Origin: Leguminivora glycinivorella
Taxonomy: Eukaryota; Arthropoda; Insecta; Lepidoptera; Tortricidae
NCBI RefSeq assembly: GCF_023078275.1
Contig: NC_062982.1
Location: forward strand, 263,001-327,000
Direction: 5' to 3'
Length of the DNA stretch: 64,000 bases
The notes beneath the pieces are model-generated. The model saw only the letters and a list, made by a program, of their open reading frames with translations, was not told the origin of the DNA and did no database searches. Positions 20,401 to 32,400 of the stretch are shown here, one piece after another. The translations under genes and the position numbers were made by a program. Each line of letters starts with the position of its first letter. Position 1 is the first letter of the stretch.

Positions 20401-23400
20401 CTCCACGGTGAATTTTGACAAAAGCGCCATCTAGCGGGTTCTGACGGAACTACCACCTATTCTAGCTGCCCCCGCGCAAGGTTTGGAATCTCTGCGGTAG
20501 ATTAACTTGCCGCTATAAAACGCAACGTGGACAAACTAGAGGGCGCCACTAGTACTCTGATATTGATATCTAGTATAAAACTTAAACTTACCAACAATAT
20601 CAAAATGAATTGCATTGCTTGCGAACAACGCATAGACAATTTAGAAAAAATCTCATGCACAAAATGCAAAGGATGCTACCACTATCCTTGTCTAAATATG
20701 ACCTCCGCATACTTCCGAGAACATCAACACATTTTAATAACGGCATGGACTTGTCCTTCCTGCGAATTAGTCACTCGTCGTTTCAGAAACGACAACACCC
20801 CCACGTCGCCCGCAGGGATGAGGCATGCAGTCCAAAATAACGAAAACATGCCAAATGTTGTAGATGTAGACATGACAAGCACCTCGGATACATTTGACAA
20901 CACAGCCATGTCAACTGATGAGATGCCATCTGTGCTCAGCGACATCGGCAGTGTAGTGGGCGACACCCGAATTAACCCCGCCGAAGTGAGCCGCACCGAA
21001 CCGGCCCACTATTCAACCCCCTGCATTACCTTGGAACAGATTGGAGCAATGATGGAATCTAAGTTAGAAAAATACAATAGAAATATTATAATTGACCTGA
21101 AAAAGATAATGCAGTCTGAAATCGACACCAGATTACGGAACTTTAAGATGAAACAAGACGCTATGGAAATAACGAATTCTACCATAATTTCTCAACAAGA
21201 AAACTTGGCTAAGCAACTTTATGATACCACTAAAAAAATTGAAGCCTTGGAATTAGAAAATAAAAACATTAAATCAGAATTAAATGCTCTACTTTCCAAC
21301 CCACGAAAAATAGAGAGTATTAATAGCGAAAATTACCAAAAAAAGTTTGTGCTCTACGGGTTAGACGAATACTACAATGAAACAGAGGGATCGTTATATC
21401 CTCGTATTAGCAACATGTTCAGCGACATACTAAACATAGAGATAAACGGGTTTATCGAATCCGTGACAAGGATAGGTAAAAAAGGAAATCGGCGCCCTAT
21501 AATCATCGAGGTAATTAGTGCAAGAATGAAAAAATATGTACTCGAAAACGCGTATCATTTTAAATACACAGGTTATGCTGTGTCCGATATTTTGGACCGA
21601 GATGAGCTGGAAAAAAGAAAAAAGCTGCGGCAATCATTAATAAACGCACGTCAAAATGGACATCACGCCATCATACGGAATAACAAATTATTCATTAACG
21701 GAGTAGAACACCACGTTCAAACCGAAACTGAAAGAAAAATGACGTCACGAACGGTAACAGTGACGTCACGAACGGTAACACACACTATTGCGCTCGTGCT
21801 ATCGCCTTCTTAAATAAATAGTGATTCGATAAATTGCCTGCACAGGTCGTTATCGTTGTGTGCACTGGTGTCGTATAAAGCTGTGTGAGTGAGCGCTGCC
21901 TGCTGCGCGCTAGTGTTAGTGCGTTGATAGCACTTTTATAGGCGTAATCACAAAGTGACTTTTTTTACGTTAGTGGGTACCGTGAAGAATTGCTCGTAGT
22001 CATAAAACGCCATCTAGCGGCAGACGACGGAACTCACTTGCATTTCAATAAAGGCGCCATCTAGCGACAGCTGCCGGAACTCCTTGCAAGAAACCTTTAC
22101 TAGGCAAAGCGAATTACTGCACAATGGGAAAGTGCTCGAGATGCGGACGCTACCTGTCGTCGAAAGGTGCCGCCACTTGCGCGCACTGCCGTGGGGTTTT
22201 CCACCGGCAATGTGAGGGAGTAGTGCTACCAGAGGATGTAGCCGTCCCCAAAGGTTGGCTCTGTAAGGTATGCCATACGAAGCAGAGCGGGGACAACAGC
22301 TCGCAAGGCGACAACAAAGCCGCGCCTTCTTCTGCTGAAGCTGCCCGGCCCGCACTCTCTCCTGCCGCTCCCGTGCTGCTTGGATCGCCCTCTCCTGCTG
22401 CGCCCGCGCCGTCCGGCACGCCCGCTCCTGTCGGGGCCGGAGCCGTGCTGACCATCCCCCCTTCGCCCGCCTCGGTATCAAGGCCACTGTCGCCTGATGT
22501 CGACCCCAGGGAGTTAGACTGGCAACAGAGACTCGATAAGTACATGGAGGAGCAAAGGGCGTTTCGAGAGGAGATTCGGGCCACACTGAGAAGCCTCACG
22601 GATCGCATGAATGGAGTCGAGGGCCGCCTGGATGCGATCGAGAGAAGAGTAGCAGAGGTGGAAGCGGCACCCTGCGGACCTAGCGAGGAGGTGAACGAAC
22701 TGCATCAAACAGTGTCACGGCTACAGCAGGAGCTGAATGAGCGGGACCAGGATGCGCTGCTTGCCGACTTAGAAATCGGGCATATCCCAGAGGAGAAAGG
22801 GGAAAATGTGGTGCATACGGTGACGGTTGTCGCCGCCAAGCTGGGCGTGACGCTGGAGCCCCGCGACGTGGTGTTCGCTGAGCGGGTCGGCGCGGTGGAG
22901 CGGGGCGGGGCGGACGCCGGGGGGGAGGGGGCGGGCCGCCCGCGCCGCGTCGTCGTGCGGCTGGCGCGGCGCCAGCTCAGGGACGAGCTGCTGCGCGCCG
23001 CGCGCGTGCGCCGCACCTTCACCTCCACAGACGCGGGCCTGCCGGGCCCCCCACGCCGAGTCTACTTCAATGAGCGGCTCACGCGCGCTAACCGCCTGCT
23101 GTTCTACCGGGTCCGTGAGGAATGCAGGAGTCAGCAGTGGAAGTACTCGTGGACGAAGAGAGGCCGTGTGTACGCCCGGCAAAGCGACGGCAAGCAGGCG
23201 ATCTGCATGAGGTCCGACGCCGATGTGGAGCGGGTTTTTGGGCGCAAGGCAGTTTGATTGCAAGGGTTTTATGGAGGTATAAATGTAGTATTATACTTGA
23301 TATTGTTATGTTCTGTGTATTCTTGGTTGGATATGGCAATGCAAACTTCACTAGCGAATATATTTATAAACTGTTCATATTTTACTTCTACACAAAGTTA

Positions 23401-26400
23401 CACCGACTGTTTCGCTTTATGATTATATACACTTATACTGTCATTATTTATACATTACATCATTTGATCATCATTTCATTTGTCATTATTTATTATTATA
23501 TTTTTACATTATATGATATCTTATTAATTACTACATACTGTGTTCATGACTCAAGCCAGTGCAACTATTATATTTATAATAATTAAAAAAAAACAACTGA
23601 AAATAGGTTTGTATAATGCAGGTTCCTTAGGCACAAACCAGGACAATCTTATAGCGGCTGCAACTCGACTAGATTTTGACCTCCTCGCTATTAATGAAAC
23701 TTGGCTGACTGCAGAGAGCGATGGCCGGGCTCCGGTGATACCTGGGTACAAGTTCCGGCACATACCCCGGCCGCGGGGTACCCGTTCGCGCGGGGGAGGC
23801 GTAGGGTTTTACATCAGACGCAGCCTCAATGCCCGTACATTCTCCCACCCTGTCGACCCCCTGCACAGGTTAGTGGAGCAAATGTGGCTTACTATGACGG
23901 TTAATGGGAAGAAACTAGTGATAGGTACAGCTTATCGGCCGCCATGGATGGACATAGATTTATTTTTTGACGCAATTTCTGACACAATAAGCTCAATTCC
24001 CAATTATGACAATATAGTAATACTAGGTGATTTCAATGTTAATTTATTATCAAATGCTGACCCAAGAATAGTAAAATTTAATAATTTCTTGACATGTTTT
24101 CATCTAAATCAATTAATCTCACAGCCTACACACTTTACAGAAAAAAGCCAGACCTTACTTGACGTGGTATGCACGGATATGAGACCAAAAAATACATATA
24201 ACGAACATGTAGGGTCACTCTATGGTCACTGTCTCGTAATCTGCGAATTTAATATTAAATTAGATAAACCTAAGCCATATTGCTTAACATACAGGCCTCT
24301 CAAAAACATACAAATGGAGTATTTTGAAAGAGACTTACAGTGTGTGAAGTGGGACTGCTTGTCAAATTCTGGAAATGTGAATGATATGGTTAGTGTTTTC
24401 CATAACAGCTTACTATCTTTATTTAACCTACATGCGCCTCTTAAAACAATCAGGCTCAAAGGAAATTCTAACCCATGGATTACAGACACAGTCAAGGATA
24501 TGATGCGACTACGCGATAAGGCTGCAGCTGACTATCATAAGAACCAGTCTGAAGGTAAAAAACAATATTACAAGGACATGAAATCCATAGTAAACAGGGC
24601 TCTATATTATGAAAAATCAGCATATTTTAAATTAAATATAAATAACAAAATAAACGACCCTAAGTCACTATGGAAAAATCTAAAATCAACTTTATTGCCT
24701 AAGAAAAATACTGAACTACCGAATAATTTCAACGATCCTGAAATAATTAATACTCATTTTCTGACTCTTCCTGGTACTTCAAAAATTAGTATGTCTGATC
24801 TCACCTATTATGAATTTCACAGGTTTAATAACTCCATCTTTCATTTACACCCAGCTAACTCTGACCATATAATTAAAATTGTTAAGAGTCTTAAGTCAAA
24901 TGCTGAGGGATGTGATGGAATTACTTTGAATATGTTATTATTGACATTTCCACACACTATTGACATAATCACCAAAATAATTAATACCTCATTTTTGACA
25001 TGTACATTCCCTGATATCTGGAAACTAGCTCTAGTCAGACCATTACCAAAAATATTAAACCCGTCTGAACTCAAAGATTTAAGACCGATTAGCATCCTGC
25101 CCTGCCTCTCTAAAATAATAGAAAAAGTGGTGAGTCAGCAGTTAACTGATTATTTAGAGACCAACAATATCTTACCAGATGTTCAGTCGGGTTTCAGGAA
25201 GGGGCGCGGCACAGTGACAGCCTTGTTGGATGTCACTGACAACATCTTGTGTTCCCAGGATGAAGGGATGTGCACGCTGTTAGTGCTGCTAGATTTTTCC
25301 CGGGCTTTTGACTGTTTAAATATTGATTTGCTGATTTCTAAGCTTGCTTACTATGGATTTGACTGTAATGCAGTAAAGTGGTTTGATAGCTACCTCAATA
25401 ATCGATATCAATGTGTAAAATTGAGTCAGAGCAATGGTACCACACAAACTTCAGTTCAGGCCGGCCTTAAAAGAGGAGTTCCTCAAGGATCAGTTCTCGG
25501 CCCAATCCTATTTATACTGTACTCCGCAGACATAGCCACACAGATCACACACTGTAAGTATCATATCTATGCCGATGATATTCAAGTTTATATTACTTGC
25601 AAGCCAGGGGAAGTAGATAATGCAGTCGAAATGTTAAATCATGATCTTGGCAAAGTTGCTGCTTGGGCCACAAAAAATGGTTTAGTGCTTAATCCTAGCA
25701 AGACCAAATATTTAGCTTTTGGCAGCAAGCATCAACTGACCAGACTTAATCCCACATCCAAAGTATTGTTAATGGGGCAATCAATTGAGGAAGTGCAAGA
25801 AGCTCGTAATCTAGGGCTTATTATGGATAGCAGCCTTCGATTTGAGTGTCACACAGTAAATGTAGTCCGGAGTTGTTTTTACAAACTGAAAGTACTTTAT
25901 AAAATAAGGCCATTTGTAAGTGAGAGTGTGCGTATACAGCTGGTCGAGTCTCTCATACTTTCCAAACTAAATTATGTTGATAGTGTCTATGGTCCACGTC
26001 TACTTGCCAAGACTAAGAAACTTATACAGCGCGTCCAAAATGCCTGTGCTCGTTTCTGTTTCAGTATTCCTCCAAGATCACATGTCACGCCTTTCCTTAA
26101 CAAGCATAATATGTTAAAATTGCAACATCGACGCAAACTGCATTTAGCCTGTCTTCTCTTTGGTGTCTTGAAGTTCAATGCCCCAAAATATCTGTACGAC
26201 AAGCTCTCGATCATCAGGGCGCGTGAACGCCGGCAGTGTGCTGTACAGCTGGTGACGCCCCGGCACACCTCATCAGCATTCCGTGGTTCGTTCAGATACG
26301 CCAGTACGAAGATCTGGAATAACATTCCCCCGCCTATAAGGAACCTGCAAAATGTATATAGTTTTAGATGTAAACTAAAAGATTTCATGCTTCAACATCA

Positions 26401-29400
26401 AAGAACGCAGGAAACTTTGAGTCATGACACTAGTTGCATATGATCTAAACATATAATATATCCGTACCAGTCGTTTTTGTCCCATTTGCATTGCCATATC
26501 ACTCCAGCTTGTTAATTTATGTATGTTTTTTAGGTTAGATCACGCTGCTTTCTGTGTCGCGGAATGCCCATTTTACTTGAGGCTGTAACATTACCGCAAC
26601 CGCATGCATATACACCGAAATAATAGTCTTAAGGATGTTTGTTACATGACGCGACCACATCAGTAAAACAAATTATATTTGCTTGTGCTTTGTAGCCTTT
26701 TTCGCTGCGAATTGCACCAATAACACGTTAGTTACGTTTGTTGCCACCGGGCTGGGTGGCGCTAGATGCGGCAGGCTGGGCTGACAGCTGATGTGGTCGC
26801 GTTCAATGTAATGTATGTAGTTGATAATGTTTTATTAAAATTTGTGTTCTGTTATGTTTTCCTTTTTTCCCGTTTTTTGTGATTTATGTGTATTCTTGGT
26901 TTTTTTGTGTATTCTTGTGTATTTATGTGTATTCTTGGTTTTTTTATGTAAATAGTTTTATTTTTTCTGTCTCTTTTCTTCATTTTCTTTTTCTTTGTTG
27001 TGTGTTTGTTATCTGTCGTGGCATCACCGAATGGGCCCTACGGAAGACCAGCGCTGGCTTCCAGCTAGCATTATGCTGAGTTGGGTCCATTTCGTGATGC
27101 GCACTTACTTAATGTTCTGTTCTCTGTTTTTTGTCCTATTCTTGTGTGTACATGTACGTACGTGTTTGTGAGCGTCATGAATAAATGTCTTTTATCTTTT
27201 ATCTTTATCTAAAAATGTCTACACAGGTCGAACGGGGTTCTACTCTGTGCCCCAATAACATTAGCGCTACTGTCCAGACTACGGTTAGTATTAACGCACC
27301 AGAAGAAACCAGCATCGCCTTAACAAGCTCCTCTACCAGCAAAGACGAAAGCGAAATAACACCGGAACACCAAAAAGACTTGAATCATAACTTAAATCAT
27401 TCCTTTCGAGGTCCTCTTTCAAAACATGCAGAGTCTTAAAAATAAAGTTGACCATCTTGAAAGCTTCCTAGCGGAACACCCTTATGACGCACTGTGTCTG
27501 ACCGAAACCTGGATTCACAAGTCGCAAGCGGATGTAGTCCGAATCCCGGGCTATACAGTAGCTGCAGCGTTCAATCGTCAGGAGCATAGCGGCGGAGGCG
27601 TGGCGATACTACTTAAGGACGGCATAGAGTACATAGAAAGTAAAGAAATTGTAGCTTTATCATTAGAGTGTGTTATTGAATGCTGTTCTGTATTTATACC
27701 GCAACTAAATGTTATTTTGATCTGTCTATACAGACCAAATCGTGATATAGAGCATTTTTATGTTTGTTTAGAGAAAATACTCGAGATAATCAAGACTAAA
27801 GCACATAGTAAACATATCATACTTGGAGGTGATTTTAATATAGACGTGATGCAAAAAACCAAGCAAAGCAACCGTCTCTTAGATTTAATGCTAACAACGA
27901 ACTTATCCCAAATTGTAAAAGAGCCAACCAGAGTGGCTGCCCGTTCGGAAACATGCATAGACTTGGTTTTTAGTAACGAAAAAGTATTTACCCTTGACGT
28001 TGCGGAGTTTGGAATATCAGATCACAAAGGCATTGTGTACAGTTTTAAAGTAAACCCTAGTAATAAAGTTTTCAAAAATTCTAACTGGAAATTCTTAAAA
28101 CGAGTCTACAACCCGTTAAATCAGCTAGCGTTTAAGGAAACTGTTAAATGTATGGATTGGAGTAGTATCTTAATACATAACGATGCAAATACTAACTACA
28201 AGGCATTCCAAAATATTTTAACCGAAATTCTTAATGACACAATTCCTCTAAAGTATGTCAATATTAGAACAAGTAAGAAAAAAAAATGGCTGACAAAGGG
28301 TTTACGCATTTCTTGTCAACATAAAAGATTACTGCGAATACATACCAACAATAATAAAACAGACGGCATCAGCATATTAAAAGCATTCTATAACTCCTAC
28401 AGTAAAATTTTGAAAAAATGTATACTTTTTTCAAAAAAATCGGAATATATACAAGAGATGAAAAAATCTGTTAATAAAAGTAAAACTATGTGGCGAATTG
28501 TAAATGAAAAAACCGGGAAGTCTAAAACAGTGACAAAAAATAATATTAAAATTAAATGCCCTTACAAAAAAAATCTTAGAGACACCTGAGGATGTATCGA
28601 ATGCTCTTAATAATTATTTCGCAAGCGTTTATGAGACTAAATCAGTCAATGTTAGAAATAACCCCGTTACCGATGCTAAACAAAAACGTACACTTGTCAT
28701 AGAAAAATCTATGTTTCTGCGACCTGTTACCGAGCAGGAAGTTTTTAAAATTATTAAAAACTGTAAATCTAAATACAGCTCAGGTATAGATGAAATTCCG
28801 ATTACCCTATTAAAAACTTGTATAACCGAATTGACTCCACCAATCACCATGCTCATCAATCAATCCTTTGCCGAGGGAACTTTTCCAGATGATTTAAAAA
28901 TATCCGTAGTCAAGCCACTTTTTAAAAAAGGAGATGTCATGGATCCTTGTAACTACCGTCCTATTGCTTTATTACCGGCTATATCAAAAATTTATGAAAA
29001 AGCGATGTGTGAAAGGTTATACAACTTTTTAGAAAAGAATAACGTGTTACATACAAACCAATATGGGTTTAGAAAGGACCGCTCTACCTCATTAGCTGTG
29101 ACTAACTATATGCAAGAAGTTTTACACATTTTGAATAATAAAAAGCATGCTGTTGGCCTTTTACTAGACTTAAGTAAAGCATATGATAGCGTATCTCATA
29201 AAATTCTACTCAGCAAGCTTTATAACGTAGGGATAAGAGGCATAGTACATGATTGGTTCAGGTCTTACTTGCAAAACCGGACCCAATATGTACAAATTAA
29301 ACACTACGATACAAACACAAATGAAATAACAGAGACACGTTCAGAGAGACAAGATCTACACGGCTCTATACCCCAAGGCAGTGTCCTTGGTTGCGTGCTA

Positions 29401-32400
29401 TTCTTAGTGTATATAAACGACCTGCCAAATCTAGTCAATACATACAACATTTTATTCGCCGATGACATCTCGTTACTATTCGAAATTGATAAAAGCGAAA
29501 ATTATAACGAAATAATCAAAGACTGCCTCGACGAAATTAGCAATAGCCTACACGTTTTGAATCTTAATATCAACTTAACTAAAACTAAATTAATTCAATT
29601 TCACCACCAACTTAAAGAACCTTTAAATCTTGACATATTAATTAATAAGACAAAAATTGAGGAAGTCGATCATTTCAAAATGCTGGTAATCACTATTGAC
29701 AGCAATGTAAATTGGAAAAAACATATAGAATTGACCAAATCTAAAATTTCTAGCATCACTTACGCCTTATATAACCTTCGGAAGACAACTAATATACAAA
29801 CTGCCCTATCCACCTACCATGCATTTGCGCACTCCCTGCTTAGTTACGGTATCATGCTTTGGGGCAACAGCACAGATGCCAATGATTTATTCATGACTCA
29901 AAAAAAGTGTGTCCGAAACATGGTCGAAATTCAATGCCCAGATAGCTGTAAACCTCATTTTAAAAAATACGGTATATTACCACTACCATGTCAGTACATT
30001 TTAACGTTAGCCCTCTATGTATATAAAAATAGACATTTATTTACAGAAATTCGTAGTGCTAGAAAAAAATATCAGTTAGTAATCCCTCCTTCAAAAATGA
30101 AAATGTTATCTAACAGCCCCCAATATACAGCCATAAGAATTTATAATAAGTTACCTAATAATATTAAGTCACAGGAAACATCTCAATTATTTTATAAAAG
30201 CATTAAGTCACTTTTACAACAAAAATGCTATTTTTCTGTGGATGAATTCTTTACTGACATTTGTGATTAATTAGTTTTGTGTATAATGTAGTGAATAATT
30301 GACATTTTTAAGTAGCTAAATTTGAAATAAGCAATTAATGTAATTCTTACTAAGTATTATAAGCATGTTAATGAATGAATCTAGTATGTAAGTTTCTATG
30401 TTGCTATACCCTGACGGGTGCATGTTGTGACCTAATCTATAAAAACACCTATTGTAAACACATGTGTATGCAATAAATGATATGAATATGAATATGAATA
30501 TGAAGTATAGTAATTGTGATTATATTCTGTTTGTAATATATAAAAGAGAAATGTTAAATTTATTTCACGTTATACTTATGAATACTACACAGTTCTAACA
30601 CGAGTTGTAATCGATATTTTCATACAATAATAACCTATGATTTTCTTCAAGGGCAATTAAAGTAGGTATATGAAAAAAAATCAATAATGTATTTTTGTTT
30701 CACTTAGTAGAACTTAAACATAGCACAATGTATGATAGTGCTAAAATTAAACTGCTTACCCCCTTATTCATAAACGTTCACTAAAGTTATCAAGCCGATA
30801 AAGTTCGTTTGTCCCTTTCTATCACACCAATACGCCGAAAAGGGACAAACGAACTTTATCGGCTTGATAACTTTAGTGTGCGTTTATGAATAAGGGGTTA
30901 GTATTTTACAAAAAGTATAAAAAAGGTCTACACTAAGAGTGTCGCGTCTAGGTGGTCATTGGTCAAGTCTTAGGCCGTTTTCACATTATCCGATCCGATA
31001 TAGGATGTCGGAAGGATTTCAATAGAAAAAATCCAAGATGGCGCCTGTAATGTATGGGATATCAGTCCGACATCCGATATCGGATCGGATAATGTGAAAA
31101 CGCACTTACTCTATGACACGGTACCTCCCCACGCATGCGCCGCGCGCTGCCGGCCGGAGCACAGACTTTGTTTGGGGTGTAATTTCTAGTATGTTAGTAA
31201 CTTAGTACATAGTAATTCAATGGATGAATTGTACTTCTGTGAACTGTTTTCGATATACTTAATCGAATATATGATGTAAATTTTTCTTTACTACAATGAA
31301 AGTGTTTGAGTACCAAGTTAAAAATTTCACTTTCTTTTTGCCGGTTTCATACAAAAATATCGTTTGACTGTCTCTTTTTTTGGGTAATATCAATATTTAT
31401 ATGGAAACGGATTAAGTCGCGTATAATCTTCTTCCTCTAAGAATTACAATGTAAGTATTTTTGCATTCATTTTGATCAGAGCACAACACAACAGTTCAAA
31501 AATCAGTCTACCAGAGCTTCTGACGCGAGGTTTTTTAAGCGATGTCCGCGGGTGGAATGGCTAATAATACTTAATTAAATAGACATATTGAATAAAATAA
31601 ATACCAAAAGATATTCTTATACAGATCTACTACTGATTAAGTCCCACGGAAAAGTTCAATAAGGCTTGTGATGTTGGAACCTTGAACAAAAATATATAAA
31701 TACAGCGTATATACCTAGAAAGTACTCAAGACTTGAATATAATAATATAACATTTAATGTGAGTATTAATTCGTTTGGATCCATTGGTAACCCTATCACC
31801 GGACGCCGCGCACGTGCGGCTCGTTTCTTTGTAAGAATGTTGTAGGTATTTAAAAAGGCAACATTTCGGAAACATCAAAGCAGTGGGCCTTCTTTACTTG
31901 TGCTATTATATATTCTGTGGCGCCGCGCCGGTGTCCACGTGCGCCACAGAGAACCTCCTATAGAGTAGAAATCTTGTATATTTTGTTCGCGATACGAGTC
32001 ACCAGTGTTTGGGGTGCGAGGAGCGGGCGGGGAATGTGTTAAGCGCGCTGTGATTGGCCGTTTCAAGGACGGTGGGCAGTCGCGCCAGATGAAAAGGGAC
32101 AGAAGATGGACAGAAGTATGACTGTCCCTCTACTGACGCGTAAATGGCCAATGTAAGTTGACCTATGCCGGCTCTGAATAAATTATAAATATGACTTATT
32201 TGTGGAATGTAATGCCGTCTGTTTTTAAATTTGAGCTTCTTGTTACCTTTCCACACCATTTCACACTACAGGTGGACATCTTTAAGGCATCAAAATACCC
32301 TTTTCCAATTTTTTAGTGCGAAAAACACGCGCTGCTTTCGGGTCTGTTACTTGGTCGATACTGATCGGGCACGGCGAGCGCCCGCGCTTATATCAGTGCA

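Larger units (their letters stand above)
21742..27210 (+). mobile_element. Inner CR1-like LINE, apparently full length, 7-bp TSD
   Basis: A 5.47-kb insertion flanked by AAAAATG (21735-21741 and 27211-27217). It has a 5' UTR (about 380 bp) with two tandem 21-bp units, each containing TGACGTCA, and two CTCF-like motifs. ORF1 is 22124-23257 and ORF2 is 23540-26443. The ~770-bp 3' UTR ends in an AATAAATGTC...TTTTATC repeat tail. Both ORFs are uninterrupted, so this is the youngest-looking LINE in the window. One catalytic motif is altered (see ORF2). It sits sense within intron 2 of EMC8/9 and inside the ORF1 of an older LINE. Confidence 0.85.
20100..30503 (+). mobile_element. Outer CR1/jockey-group LINE, split by an inner LINE
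   Basis: 5' region from roughly 20100 (start uncertain); ORF1 20527-21741 resuming at 27218; ORF2 27426-30270; 3' UTR to an AATAAATGATATGAATATGA repeat tail at about 30503. Removing 21742-27210 plus one copy of the 7-bp duplication AAAAATG (21735-21741 and 27211-27217) restores one continuous ORF1 frame, showing that the two halves are one element. ORF2 has a frameshift near an A8 run at about 28564-28572, so the copy is inactive. It lies in intron 2 of EMC8/9, same orientation as the gene. Confidence 0.8.

Noticed and set aside
22705..23263. Long minus-strand frames opposite LINE ORF1
   Set aside because: Shadow frames of the GC-rich coding region; no domain signature and no start context.
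30759..30897. Transcription terminator or structured RNA gene
   Set aside because: The long perfect hairpin is flanked by a TTA duplication and is a MITE.
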